The notes under the pieces: model-generated
Told to the model about the DNA's origin: nothing
What the model saw: the letters and a program-made list of their open reading frames with translations, nothing else
The model's database searches: none
Shown here: piece by piece, positions 23,646 through 33,025 of the stretch
Position numbering within the stretch: the first letter of the stretch is position 1
How the letters are laid out: every line of letters starts with the position of its first letter
Position numbers and translations under genes: made by a program
From: RGIG3178 sp964533965
GTDB taxonomy: Bacteria; Bacillota; Clostridia; Christensenellales; QAND01
Assembly: GCA_964533965.1 (NCBI GenBank)
Contig: CAZHNN010000006.1
Span: 48,845 to 112,844, forward strand
DNA length: 64,000 nt
Direction: 5' to 3'

Positions 23646-25568
23646 TTACCAGCCGCCGCCTCCGCCACCGCCGAATCCACCGCCGGAGAACCCGCCTCCG
23701 CCGCCGAATCCGCCGCCGAATCCACCACCGCCGCGGTATCCGCCTTGCGGCGCCGGGCGTGAGACGAATGACGTGTTGATGGAATGCATGGAATTGTTGA
23801 TCATGTGCATGAACACCATCGTGGAGAAAACATCCCCGCGGTAGTAGCCGCTGTACCAAACGGGCGGAGGAGGCTGGAGACCTATCCTCTCGAAGTTCTT
23901 CGCCCATTTGTCCGTTACGCCCAGCACATAGGCATAGGGCAATATGCTGTAGAAATAGTTCGGATTTTCTTCGACCATCTTCTCGATGCGATCCTTCTCG
24001 GCTCTATCGATAAAGTTCCTAAGGCCAAGGATCTGCCCGTACAGCCTTAATCCCGAATCCGTCCGCTTGCGTATGAACATCGCACAGAATGCCGTGAGCA
24101 TCGTGGCAACAAGCGACCCTGCCGCCAGCAGGAACAGATCGAACATAAAGCTCATGATCGCAAGATATACGAAGAATACGACACACAGCAGTACGACGGA
24201 TACCACCAACCGCAGCATGCGCTTGCCCGGTTCCAACCCACGCCACTTCTTTGCAAGGTTGATCAGTGCATATACAGGACCTATGATCAACCCAAGCAAG
24301 AGCAGACTTAAAATGCCCGATGCCGTGAAGCTCTGGGTATCGAAATAGATGGCGCCAAAGAAGCTCAACGCAATGGGAAGCGCTGTCAGAAAACCGATGA
24401 GACCCTGCAGCTTCACGGATGTTTGGGTGAAGATCCTCCGCGAGCGGAAGGTGAATTCCACCTGCGTTTTCATGGATTCCATCGTCGTGTAGAACGTGTT
24501 CTTAAGTTCGGACACCTTCACGCTGTCGCCGCCTTTGAACAGAGCGGAGAACATCCGATTCTCGAAATCCTTCGCGTCGTCGGGCAAGCTCCTGACCTTG
24601 TTGATCTCGATGTCCTTATTCTTCTGCTCTTCCAGCGTTAAGTACCCCTTGTCAGCCCAATAGATGATCAGTGACGTGATGTCCCTGTTGTCCACACTGC
24701 CGTCGATGATATAGCCGACCTCGGCGGGGGTCAGTCCGTCGGGTGCAGTAAATTCCACCGTCTGCACCACCTTGCCGTCCCTTCCGAACAGCAGGAACAG
24801 CACGGCGGAGACGACGACGATCGCCACAAATCCCAAAAGAAGGATGGGCACAAACGGCGGTCCCTGGCGCGTTCCCACAAAATAGCCTTCCGGTAGCCCG
24901 ACATCCAGCGTGATGCCCTGATAGACGCCGAGATCCTGCATTTTGCCGCTGATGACATTGCCGACGACGGTCACCTGCATCCGGCCTGAGCTACCGTAGC
25001 TGCCATAGTATGCCGCTACTTTGCTCGAATCGAAGGACTTGGGCATCTCTACCGAGAATGTCGCAGTTTTGATGCTGGCGTTCCACTCGGTGCCGATGAC
25101 GTTGAAATAGAGGAAATCCTCCTTGCCGTAGTAGTCGTAGCCTATGTCGTATTTGTAGGAGATGACATAGGTCACCTTGCCGGTGGCGTATTTGTTCGGA
25201 TCGCCGATCTTCAAGTCGATGTAGGAGCCCGACGACGACTTCGTAAATTGCTGTCCCGGCACCTTGATATCGCTTACGATGACATGAAAGGTCTTTCTGG
25301 TTCCGTCAGGGAACGTAAAATCCAGCTTCGTAGGGATGCTGCGGATGATGCCATGCCCGTACGTTCTAAGCACGTTGTAGTCTGCGACGATGGTTTCGGT
25401 GATCAAAAGAACATTGTTCTCCTGCACCTTGATGTTCACATCATAGCTTTCAAAATACCGGTAATCGGCGGCATAACCGTTTGCACCCGATGCCATGGCG
25501 GCCATCGGGGCAAACAGTGCGCTCAAAAGAGCGGTTATTGCTATAAACAGCAAAATGCGTTTCTTCAT
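23646..25568 (-). CDS. DUF2207 family membrane protein with Gly-rich tail
   Basis: 640 residues. Signal peptide MKKRILLFIAITALLSALFAPMAAMASG; extracytoplasmic N-terminal domain with YDVNIKVQENNVLLITETI and NVLRTYGHGIIRSIP, the DUF2207 hallmark; a membrane segment PFVPILLLGFVAIVVVSAVLFLLF near 250; a cytoplasmic section with FTAPDGLTPAEVGYIIDG; two further hydrophobic pairs; and a Gly-rich C-terminus (FGGGFGGGGGFSGGGFGG) of about 35 residues. DUF2207 proteins are commonly encoded next to lemA, as here (27 bp gap). Biochemical role is unknown in the family. Confidence 0.85.
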   Translation of the reverse strand: MKKRILLFIAITALLSALFAPMAAMASGANGYAADYRYFESYDVNIKVQENNVLLITETIVADYNVLRTYGHGIIRSIPTKLDFTFPDGTRKTFHVIVSDIKVPGQQFTKSSSGSYIDLKIGDPNKYATGKVTYVISYKYDIGYDYYGKEDFLYFNVIGTEWNASIKTATFSVEMPKSFDSSKVAAYYGSYGSSGRMQVTVVGNVISGKMQDLGVYQGITLDVGLPEGYFVGTRQGPPFVPILLLGFVAIVVVSAVLFLLFGRDGKVVQTVEFTAPDGLTPAEVGYIIDGSVDNRDITSLIIYWADKGYLTLEEQKNKDIEINKVRSLPDDAKDFENRMFSALFKGGDSVKVSELKNTFYTTMESMKTQVEFTFRSRRIFTQTSVKLQGLIGFLTALPIALSFFGAIYFDTQSFTASGILSLLLLGLIIGPVYALINLAKKWRGLEPGKRMLRLVVSVVLLCVVFFVYLAIMSFMFDLFLLAAGSLVATMLTAFCAMFIRKRTDSGLRLYGQILGLRNFIDRAEKDRIEKMVEENPNYFYSILPYAYVLGVTDKWAKNFERIGLQPPPPVWYSGYYRGDVFSTMVFMHMINNSMHSINTSFVSRPAPQGGYRGGGGFGGGFGGGGGFSGGGFGGGGGGGW

Positions 25569-25595
25569 GATTTATTTCTCCCAAAGTGCTTGGGT

Positions 25596-26144
25596 TCAGA
25601 ACTGCACCTTCACATTCTCCCTTTGTTCGGCGGCAATTTCGAACATTTCACGTTTTTCAAAGTGGAACATCCCGGCAACGATGGAACTCGGGAAAGATTC
25701 GCGCTTGGTGTTGAAGTCGCGCACGATCGCGTTGTAGTACTTACGCGAGCTCGCGATCTCGTTTTCGATAGAGTTCAACTGCCTTTGCAGGTCCATGAAG
25801 TTCTCGTTCGCCTTGAGTTCCGGATACGCTTCCGCGACCGCGAACAGCGAGCGCAGCGATTGCGTAAGCATGTTCTCACCGGCGATCTTATCCTGCGTTG
25901 TCGTGGCGCCGGCCGCCATGTTGCGCGCCTGCACGACTTTTTCAAAGGTGGACGATTCGTGCTTGGCATACCCCTTTACGGTTTCAACCAGGTTGGGGAT
26001 GAGATCATACCGCTTTTTCATGTACACATCCATGGTTGAAAAAGCTTCTTCGATTGAATTCTTCAGCCGTACAAAGCCGTTGTAAGATGCCATCACCCAT
26101 AACGCGATGAGCACCACAACGCCGATGACAATGTATGCAGTCAT
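25596..26144 (-). CDS. lemA: LemA family protein
   Basis: 182 residues. One N-terminal membrane segment (YIVIGVVVLIALWVMA), then the highly conserved LemA helices: YNGFVRLKNSIEEAFSTMDVYMKKRYDLIPNLVETVKGYAKHE and VVQARNMAAGA, with YYNAIVRDFN near the end. The family forms a coiled helical bundle outside the membrane; its molecular role is unsettled. GGAGG ribosome binding site. First gene of a two- or three-gene unit with the DUF2207 gene. Confidence 0.93.
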   Translation of the reverse strand: MTAYIVIGVVVLIALWVMASYNGFVRLKNSIEEAFSTMDVYMKKRYDLIPNLVETVKGYAKHESSTFEKVVQARNMAAGATTTQDKIAGENMLTQSLRSLFAVAEAYPELKANENFMDLQRQLNSIENEIASSRKYYNAIVRDFNTKRESFPSSIVAGMFHFEKREMFEIAAEQRENVKVQF

Positions 26145-26677
26145 GTTAATCCTCCATAGTGATTGATTATATTCTCATTATATACACAACGATGCGCCAC
26201 ACAATCGTTTTTTCTCATATCTTCCGTTTTTTGGCAGCGAAACGGACTGATTCGTACGCTGATGCCACTTTGACAAAAGACACTTCCGTATGGCGGTTTC
26301 CTTGTTCGTTAGTTTGTCCCGATTTATCTGCCACTATTTGCAGGATGTGCTCTTTTAAAATGGATTAGCGGGAGCTTTGCCGGATTGAGTAGATCATAAA
26401 GGCGCATATATACAATCGTATCAATTGTAGCTACGGATGAGTTTTTTATAAATTGAGATAACCCATATAAAAAAGCACAAGACATCCCTTCAGGGGATGT
26501 TGGATTATGTTGGATTTTTTATCGTTGCCTTTGTATCCTAAAAAAGATAGAATACAAGCATGATTACCCGCTTCGTATCCGATTGATACATGTTCATCCG
26601 ATACCAGCTATAATTCCAGACAACGCCCGGCAGCCGATTGCCGGTGAAATATACGGATTAACAGAGGAGGAAAGAAC
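26145..26677. other. 533-bp intergenic region between divergent lemA and aldo/keto reductase genes
   Basis: AT-rich. It holds an ACATCCC/GGGATGT hairpin at 26482-26500 with a poly-T tract about 15 bp later, and a TATAAT at 26609-26614 that could be the -10 of the aldo/keto reductase gene, although no -35 at good spacing was seen. No convincing coding region. Confidence 0.4.
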
Positions 26678-27646
26678 ATGGAATTGACCAATTTTCCGCA
26701 AACTGGTTTGAAGGTTTCCAAGCTATGTCTGGGCACGATGATGTTCGGAGGGCAAACGGACGGGGAACAGAGCCTTGCGATCATGGACTATGCGTTTGAG
26801 CATGGTGTGAATTTCTTTGACACCGCCGATGTCTACAATCAGGGCATGAGCGAGGTCATCGTTGGGCGCGGCCTCAAGGGGCGCAGGCATGAGATCATCC
26901 TCGCCACGAAGGTATTCGGCCAGATGGGCAATAACCCGAACGACCAGGGGCTAAGCCGCTATCACATCCAGCACGCCGTCAACGAAAGCCTGAAACGGCT
27001 GGATACCGATTACATCGATCTCTACTACATGCACATGCCGGACTATGCTACGTCTTTGGAGGAATCGCTCGAGGCAATGACATCGCTTGTGAAGTCCGGA
27101 AAGGTTCGCTACATTGGCGTGAGCAACTATGCGGCCTGGCAGATGGCGGACATCCTGGCCATCTGCGACAAGCGCGGCTACATTCCGCCAATCGTTACCC
27201 AGAACGTCTACAACTTAATCACACGCGGCATAGAGACCGAGCTTGTTCCCTTCCTAAAAGAGCACAAGATCGGGATGGCGATCTACAACCCGATTGCGGG
27301 AGGGCTTTTGGCAGGCAAGCACCAGCCCGGAACGCCAACGGAGAACACGCGGTTTGCCAACAACCAGAACTACTTTAAGCGCTATTGGTCGGACGAGAAC
27401 TTTGACGCCGTGCAGAGGTTGTCCGAAATCGCGGAAGAGAACGGCATGACCATCCTGCAGCTTGCGATGAAGTGGTGCGCTGCGCAGCCGGTTGTCACCA
27501 GCATCATTTCCGGCGTGAGCAAGCTCTCACAGATCGAACAGAACGTGGCATCCCTGGACGGCGAACCGCTTTCCGCCAAAGTGCTATCACTTTGCGACGA
27601 CGTATGGCACTCGCTGAGCGGGACGAGATTCCAATACAACCGATAA
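26678..27646 (+). CDS. Aldo/keto reductase
   Basis: NAD(P)H-dependent (alpha/beta)8-barrel oxidoreductase related to the Kv-beta / YghZ / YajO branch. The catalytic tetrad is complete: Asp 48 and Tyr 53 in FFDTADVYNQG, Lys 78 in LATKVFG and His 119 in LYYMHMPD. The C-terminal cofactor region is SGVSKLSQIEQN. 322 residues. AGAGGAGG ribosome binding site; monocistronic with its own terminator. Substrate unknown. Confidence 0.9.
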   Translation: MELTNFPQTGLKVSKLCLGTMMFGGQTDGEQSLAIMDYAFEHGVNFFDTADVYNQGMSEVIVGRGLKGRRHEIILATKVFGQMGNNPNDQGLSRYHIQHAVNESLKRLDTDYIDLYYMHMPDYATSLEESLEAMTSLVKSGKVRYIGVSNYAAWQMADILAICDKRGYIPPIVTQNVYNLITRGIETELVPFLKEHKIGMAIYNPIAGGLLAGKHQPGTPTENTRFANNQNYFKRYWSDENFDAVQRLSEIAEENGMTILQLAMKWCAAQPVVTSIISGVSKLSQIEQNVASLDGEPLSAKVLSLCDDVWHSLSGTRFQYNR

Positions 27647-27660
27647 ATACGGAATCGCCA

Positions 27661-27700
27661 AAAGACGGAACAGTCTCAAAAGGCTGTTCCGTCTTTTATT
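27661..27700 (+). terminator. Rho-independent terminator
   Basis: Stem AAAGACGGAACAG / CTGTTCCGTCTTT with a 10-nt loop and TTATT tail, 14 bp after the aldo/keto reductase stop. Confidence 0.9.
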
Positions 27701-27792
27701 GAAACGATATAATGGATATGCGTTAACCTGCTTTGGCTGGCGGTATTCCGAATGTATGTTTTATGAATTCCCAATGGAAGGTGAGGTCTTTC

Positions 27793-28242
27793 ATGTTTTA
27801 CATCCGAAAAGCGAACGCAGACGATGCCGAATCACTCTATATCCTGTATCTGCAGCACCTAACGCAGAGCCCTCCCAAAGAGGATCAGGATCTCTGCCTA
27901 TGGCGTGAAAAGCTGGACCGTTTTGCAGCAGATGACCGGTATCATCTGCTGGTGAGCGAATGTGACGGCAAGGTCGTATGTTCGGTGACCCTTATACTCA
28001 TTGAAAACCTAACGCATAACGTGCAGCCCTATGCCGTCATGGAAAACGTGGTCACACACGCCGACTACCGGAACAGGGGCTTTGCTTCAGCGCTTATCCG
28101 CCACGCCTTCGATATTGCGCAGCAGCATGGGTGTTACAAGGTGATGCTGATGACAAGCTCAAAAGAGGAGGGCATCTGGCGTTTCTACCGCAGCTGCGGT
28201 TTCGACCAGAATGAAAAAACCGCGTTTATCAAGCGGTTTTAA
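27793..28242 (+). CDS. GNAT-family N-acetyltransferase
   Basis: 149 residues. N-terminal IRKANADDAESLYILYL is the usual GNAT start; the acetyl-CoA loop is YRNRGFASALIRHAFDIA (R/QxxGxG/A motif), followed by CYKVMLMTSSKEEGIWRFYRSCGF, the typical strand-helix 'FYxxxGF' end. The frame runs upstream to 27733, but AAGGTGAGG 7 nt ahead of ATG 27793 and the family start fix it. Substrate unknown. Confidence 0.88.
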   Translation: MFYIRKANADDAESLYILYLQHLTQSPPKEDQDLCLWREKLDRFAADDRYHLLVSECDGKVVCSVTLILIENLTHNVQPYAVMENVVTHADYRNRGFASALIRHAFDIAQQHGCYKVMLMTSSKEEGIWRFYRSCGFDQNEKTAFIKRF

Positions 28243-28541
28243 TCTATCTAATTCATTTGCGATAAAATTTTTACCAAACTTTAACAATTAGTTTCATGTA
28301 TAATGAATATGTTTTTATTACTGTAGATACTATATTGTATCATGTTACTGTTTTCCTTTTTTGGTCGGATATGGTATCATAAAAATGATGATTTGTTCAT
28401 TTTGGTTGAAGATATACGATTCGATATCTTCCAAAAGCAGATAACACGCTGCAGATTGAATGCAGGAGCGCGAAAACATTTTGTTCTGTTCCCGGGTTTC
28501 GCGTTCCGTAATGTCTACAGATTCAACGACAGGAGAGTACG

Positions 28542-30866
28542 ATGACAGGATATCTCAAACGATTTGTTTCCCTTTCGCTCTGCTTTGGTTTCTGCCTGGC
28601 GGCAGGCTTCCTGCTTGAACCTGTGGCTTTGGCGCAGGGTGCCAATGCTGCCGCCGATGCGGACGCTTCAACGATCCGCGTGTTGCTCTCCACAGACGAT
28701 GTGACTGCGATCTCCTTTGCCGTTTGCGGCGTCTACACCATCGAAGAAAGACCGGACATTCCCCAACTTGCAAACGGAAACTACCGCGTGAGCAATTCCG
28801 GCGGCTCTTTGACGTTGATCAATACCGATACGGGGGCAACGGTCGTTTCGGGACTGTCTGCCATCACTATCAGGGAACACGTCAACCCGAGCGGCACCAA
28901 CCTGATCGGTCTTTATGCCAAGGATGCGAATCGCAAATATCTTGGATCGATGAAGTTCTGGCCCAGCGGCGCCTATGTCGATGCGATAAACCATATATAC
29001 CTTGAAAAGTATCTGTACGGCGTGGTTGCCAACGAGATGGGAACCAGGTTTCCTCTTGAGGCGCTCAAAGCGCAAGCTGTTGCATCCCGCAGTTACGCGT
29101 ATAAAAAGCTGGAGGGAAGCCGCAGCAAATATTATGACATCACCGACTCGCCGGCCGATCAGGCTTACAGCGGATATACGACCAACAGCACGCTCATCCA
29201 ATCGGTGGATGAGACTTCCAAACAGGTATTGACATACAACGGAAGCGTCATCACGGCGTACTTTGCCGCGAGCAACGGCGGGCAGACGGACCGTACGGAA
29301 AACGTTTGGACCTCTTCTCTGCCTTATTTTAAAATTCAGAAAGACGACTATGATCTCGTCAAGGGACCAAGCCAGAGTGTCTATTTCCCCGTCGGAACCA
29401 CGACAGATAAGCCGGAGGATATGCCCACCCTTCCGCTTCAGCCGTTGGCGATCGCCAAAACGTACGGCGCTAGCCGCGTTACGATGTATAAACGGCCCGA
29501 TACCGGGAGCACCAAAGCGCTTACGCTCAAAAGCGGGAGCGTGCTATGGATCTACGAGATGAATTCCGCCTGGGTGAAGGCGAAAACCGGCAATACGGTC
29601 GGTTTCATCCCGACGAAGTATACGCGAATCTATAATCTGCAGGCCATTGTCTCTTCCTCGGGTCGAAAGCTGCTGTCGGGACCGTCCGCAAGGAGCAAGG
29701 CGCTTCTTACGTTGCCAAGAAATGCTGTGGTCACCTTGCAGAGTTATGGAACCTACTGCGTGGTAAAGTACAACGGAACAATCGGATACATCGCCTCCAA
29801 GTATCTAAAGCTGATAAACCATGCAGCCCCCGCGTCCGTGACGCTGGAAGCAGGAAACACGTTTACGGTCACGACCAGGACATATCTGAAGGCCTCGGCC
29901 AGATCCGGGAGCAAATCGCTGTTACGGCTGAACGTCGGCACAAGGGTAACGTTGATCTCGGCAGGCTCGAGTTGGCATAAAGTAAGCGTTAACGGAAAAA
30001 CGGGATATTTTCCGTCCAAATACCTGCAATTGGTCATCCCATCGCTGGTGCTGACCTCCGCAGGATACGGCAACGAGCCTGCGCCCTCCAACAATCTGCG
30101 CTACAGCCAGGACGATCTGGATTCGAAGCTTGTTGACTTCATCAAAACGATGGCGATCGGCTCGCTTACCCAAGCCAACACATCTCAGCCGGATGGGCAG
30201 AAGTACTATACATCGGCGGACAGCATCAAGATCAAATCGATCATCGGGATGAGCGCATATCAGACCGACAAAAAGCCGTATTGTCTGCATGCTGACGGAT
30301 CGCACAACGCATCGAATTGCCCAAGCATAGACTACACGGGCGCGAAGATGACTGTCATGATCAAGGTAAAGAAGGAAAACGCGGCCAAACTAGGCGGCTA
30401 CGATAACGCCGACTATACATGGAGCTTCCAATTCTACATACCGGACTATCTCAAATCGGATAAAAACGCACAGTGGAAAGTATTTAATTCAAAAAACAAC
30501 TATCGTATTTTCGCCGTGGATCGAGGTATCAACGCAGGGATCGACTGCTTCAAACTCATCAACCGCAGGTTTGGCCACGGTGTCGGCCTTAGCCAGTGGG
30601 GCGCGTACCAACGCGCGCTGGATACCAATCCCGCCATCAGCCAATATACGAGTATTTTGAGCTTCTATTATCCCGGGACCACTTTGTCAACCCTGGATAT
30701 CAGCCAGACGCTGCTGACTACGCTTCCAGTTGAGACGCCGGAACCGGTAACGCAAGAAGTTCAAAAATCTCCGGCTTTAACACAGACACCTTTGCCAAAA
30801 AATACTTCCATACCACTAGCGCCATCTCATCGGAGTAACACCCGGATGAATGGGTTGCCAACATAA
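28542..30866 (+). CDS. SpoIID/LytB-domain protein split by three SH3-like repeats
   Basis: 774 residues. Signal peptide to about residue 35; then an N-terminal beta region. The SpoIID catalytic domain starts near 148: YLEKYLYGVVANEMGTRFPLEALKAQAVASRSYAY, DSPADQAYSGY, YFAASNGGQTD. At about residue 300 it is interrupted by three SH3b-like units (about 303-365, 367-430 and 439-500, each ending G-[FY]-[IF]-[PA]-[ST]-KY). SpoIID then resumes and ends in FGHGVGLSQWGAYQRA near 676. The C-terminus is Pro/Thr-rich. SpoIID is a lytic transglycosylase acting on denuded glycan strands during engulfment; the Glu of ANEM is the likely catalytic acid. With signal peptide and wall-binding repeats this is a secreted wall hydrolase rather than canonical spoIID. 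AGGAGAG ribosome binding site. Confidence 0.85.
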   Translation: MTGYLKRFVSLSLCFGFCLAAGFLLEPVALAQGANAAADADASTIRVLLSTDDVTAISFAVCGVYTIEERPDIPQLANGNYRVSNSGGSLTLINTDTGATVVSGLSAITIREHVNPSGTNLIGLYAKDANRKYLGSMKFWPSGAYVDAINHIYLEKYLYGVVANEMGTRFPLEALKAQAVASRSYAYKKLEGSRSKYYDITDSPADQAYSGYTTNSTLIQSVDETSKQVLTYNGSVITAYFAASNGGQTDRTENVWTSSLPYFKIQKDDYDLVKGPSQSVYFPVGTTTDKPEDMPTLPLQPLAIAKTYGASRVTMYKRPDTGSTKALTLKSGSVLWIYEMNSAWVKAKTGNTVGFIPTKYTRIYNLQAIVSSSGRKLLSGPSARSKALLTLPRNAVVTLQSYGTYCVVKYNGTIGYIASKYLKLINHAAPASVTLEAGNTFTVTTRTYLKASARSGSKSLLRLNVGTRVTLISAGSSWHKVSVNGKTGYFPSKYLQLVIPSLVLTSAGYGNEPAPSNNLRYSQDDLDSKLVDFIKTMAIGSLTQANTSQPDGQKYYTSADSIKIKSIIGMSAYQTDKKPYCLHADGSHNASNCPSIDYTGAKMTVMIKVKKENAAKLGGYDNADYTWSFQFYIPDYLKSDKNAQWKVFNSKNNYRIFAVDRGINAGIDCFKLINRRFGHGVGLSQWGAYQRALDTNPAISQYTSILSFYYPGTTLSTLDISQTLLTTLPVETPEPVTQEVQKSPALTQTPLPKNTSIPLAPSHRSNTRMNGLPT

Positions 30867-30913
30867 GGTCAGCGTCCGGCAACCCAGAGAATAGCACCGA
30901 TGTGCTATAGCCC

Positions 30914-30950
30914 TGGTTTCAGGCAAAGCCTCTTTTGGGGCTTTTGCTGT
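30914..30950 (+). terminator. Imperfect terminator hairpin
   Basis: GCAAAGCC / GGCTTTTGC with one bulge and a 6-8-nt loop, about 55 bp past the stop of the SpoIID-domain gene. Weak T-tail. Confidence 0.45.
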
Positions 30951-31037
30951 TTCTATGCGTTTTATAGATTTAATATTTGTAATTTTGCTTGTATTTAAAA
31001 TATACTGGTACTGTAGAATTTTATAGGGAGGTTGGCC

Positions 31038-32228
31038 ATGGAAAAAAGTGTTGCGATCATCGGAGCCGGAAAAATAGGAAGGGGATATCTGGCAGACCTG
31101 TTTGGAGACGCGGGATATCATCTCATTTTCATCAACAGATCCACGGATACGGTGGATAAGCTCAATGCCGCAGGTCGGTACACGCTGTTCACGACGGGGA
31201 GCGAGGGAACGATAGAGAAGATCATCACGGGGTACGAGGCATATTCCAGCGAGCGCGACTTCGACACGGTTGTACAAAAGCTTGCCGAAGTGGATATGAT
31301 CTGCGTCGCACTTTACCCGGGGGCATACCCTTCCGTGGCCGACCAAATAGCCGCTACGATCAAACGGTGCATTGAAATCGGGAGGAAGAAGCCCGTCAAC
31401 GTCTTCTTCTTCGTCAACAAGGTGTTCACGGCGCGCACGCTCAAAAAACTGATCGAAGAGCGTCTTGACACGGATGTCGAAAAGGAGTATTTCAAACAGA
31501 ACGTCGGCCTGATCGAAGCGCTTACGTTCCGCGGCGGCATGAACCCGACGCCGGAGATGATTGCGAAGGATCCTCTGTGCATCTCTTCCGGTGAAGGACG
31601 CGTTCTGCCGGTTGGCGACAATTTCTTGGGACCAAAGCCTGATATGCCTTTTATGCAGTTTATGGACCGCATGGAGGGCAGGCTTGTCAAGAAGGTCTGG
31701 TGCGGCAACATGCGCCACTGCACGATCGCCGCGATCGGGCGCTCCAAGGGTTACCAGTACATCGTCGAGTGCGCCCACGACCCTTATATCCGAAATTTGG
31801 TGGATCAGGCATTTGACGAAGCCAATTTCGGCGTAGGTGAAGAGTTTGGCTTTACGCAACAGGAAATGCGCGAGGGGATGCGCGGCGATTGGAAGAGCAT
31901 GATGGCGAGCCAGGCTGTTGACGACGTATTTCGGGTTGCTGCCGATCCGCTTCGAAAATTGAGCCGCGACGACAGGTATATCGGACCGGCGCTGCTATGC
32001 TTAAAGCACGGCAAACTGCCGTATTTTTTGGCCAGAGGCTGCGCCTACCTGCTTTTGTTCGAGAACGAGAAGGATCCGTCTGCAGTGGAATTGCAGAAAC
32101 TCATCGGCGAAAAAGGCGTGGAGCAGACCATATGGGAGGTCTGCAGCCTTGATCCCAATGTCAAGGATGACAATCTGCTGCACCAGCTGATCCTCGCAAA
32201 CTACAAGGAGATCTGTTTCAAGGGCTGA
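31038..32228 (+). CDS. Mannitol dehydrogenase family protein
   Basis: 396 residues. N-terminal Rossmann VAIIGAGKIGRGYLADLFGDAGYHLIFINR, then VNVFFFVNKVF, GLIEALTFRGG, KVWCGNMRHCTIAAIGRSKGYQYI and a helical C-terminal domain (LLHQLILANYKEI). This is the layout of mannitol-1-phosphate 5-dehydrogenase and related polyol/hexuronate dehydrogenases. No mannitol PTS gene is nearby, so the substrate is open. ATG 31038 has AGGGAGG at 6-nt spacing. Monocistronic. Confidence 0.78.
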   Translation: MEKSVAIIGAGKIGRGYLADLFGDAGYHLIFINRSTDTVDKLNAAGRYTLFTTGSEGTIEKIITGYEAYSSERDFDTVVQKLAEVDMICVALYPGAYPSVADQIAATIKRCIEIGRKKPVNVFFFVNKVFTARTLKKLIEERLDTDVEKEYFKQNVGLIEALTFRGGMNPTPEMIAKDPLCISSGEGRVLPVGDNFLGPKPDMPFMQFMDRMEGRLVKKVWCGNMRHCTIAAIGRSKGYQYIVECAHDPYIRNLVDQAFDEANFGVGEEFGFTQQEMREGMRGDWKSMMASQAVDDVFRVAADPLRKLSRDDRYIGPALLCLKHGKLPYFLARGCAYLLLFENEKDPSAVELQKLIGEKGVEQTIWEVCSLDPNVKDDNLLHQLILANYKEICFKG

Positions 32229-32236
32229 TGAAGCAA

Positions 32237-32275
32237 CAATAAGCCCTTCTGATATTTTAGGAAGGGCTTATTGTT
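32237..32275 (+). terminator. Rho-independent terminator
   Basis: 13-bp perfect stem CAATAAGCCCTTC / GAAGGGCTTATTG with an 11-nt loop, directly after the mannitol dehydrogenase family gene. Confidence 0.85.
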
Positions 32276-32349
32276 ATTGATAACTCATTAATGCATTTGG
32301 TTTAATGTTATGATCGTGTTGCAGCATTTTGAAGGGGGAAACAAGTACT

Positions 32350-32937
32350 GTGAAAAAAATTCCAAAAGTAGTCTTTGTTTCGCTTTCTACGATACTTTTA
32401 TCCTTTATACTACTTATTATTTTTTTATCTGTCGGTTGCAATAGGACAGATCATGACATTCGGCATTATCTTAGAGGCAAATATCCGATTGATGCCTATG
32501 TTGTCAAGCTTATGCCCGACATCAACAGTTTGCCAACATTTGAAAGGATAGACTATCAGTATCGCTATTATTCTCAATATATCTTTGCTTCTGAATCTAT
32601 CATCCTCAAAGTATCATACGATGAAAAGACATATCAGGAAGAAAAGGAAAAGCTTGAGAAGTCCTATGCTTTTTTGGATCATGACATTAAATCACAATTT
32701 GGTAGCAATGAATTTCTTATACCAGAGTATGAGTTTGTAATTAATAGTTATCATTTTCGGGTGGTCAANNNNNNNNNNGAATATCCCCATTACTTTTGCA
32801 TGATCGCCACTTCTGATGAAAAGCGGAGCATTGCGTATCTTTATTTCTATGATACCGATTTAGATTATATCGGTGGATCTAATAATGGAGAAATGAAAAG
32901 ATTCATATTTAGTTTTTTTGATTATAACTCTTGGTAA
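32350..32937 (+). CDS. AT-rich hypothetical membrane-anchored protein, interrupted by an assembly gap
   Basis: About 195 residues. MKKIPKVVFVSLSTILLSFILLIIFLSVGC is a basic start plus a long hydrophobic segment ending in a possible lipobox Cys; the rest is charged and Tyr-rich (SYDEKTYQEEKEKLEKSYAFLD). Eight N at 32769-32776 interrupt the gene; the same frame is open on both sides if the gap length is right. GTG 32350 was chosen for the signal-like start (a GGGGG lies 11 nt upstream); TTG 32329 is the alternative. Base composition is clearly more AT-rich than the neighbours. No family recognised. Confidence 0.6.
   Translation: MKKIPKVVFVSLSTILLSFILLIIFLSVGCNRTDHDIRHYLRGKYPIDAYVVKLMPDINSLPTFERIDYQYRYYSQYIFASESIILKVSYDEKTYQEEKEKLEKSYAFLDHDIKSQFGSNEFLIPEYEFVINSYHFRVVXXXXEYPHYFCMIATSDEKRSIAYLYFYDTDLDYIGGSNNGEMKRFIFSFFDYNSW
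32769..32776. other. Assembly gap (eight N)
   Basis: Eight unknown bases inside a coding region. The sequence reads through in the same frame on either side, but the true gap length is unknown. Confidence 0.95.
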
Positions 32938-32978
32938 TGATATACCATGACATCAAATTTCTTAGTTAGTCTTCACGC

Positions 32979-33010
32979 AAAAAGGAGAGGAGTGTTCCTC
33001 TCCTTTTCGT
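32979..33010. terminator. Bidirectional Rho-independent terminator
   Basis: AAAAGGAGAGGA / TCCTCTCCTTTT with a 4-nt loop between two convergent genes; A- and T-runs flank it on both strands. Confidence 0.9.
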
Positions 33011-33025
33011 ATTTATTTGTTTATA

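Noticed and set aside
23646..23745. Short GC-rich tandem repeats resembling a repeat array
   Set aside because: They are codons of the Gly-rich tail of the DUF2207 protein, not CRISPR or intergenic repeats; no spacers exist.
26159..26368. A 69-codon plus-strand frame in the lemA upstream region
   Set aside because: No ribosome binding site, no hydrophobic or domain pattern, and it overlaps the expected lemA promoter.
30816..31859. A 347-codon minus-strand frame under the mannitol dehydrogenase family gene
   Set aside because: Antisense shadow of a well-supported gene; it crosses a terminator and promoter region and lacks family features.
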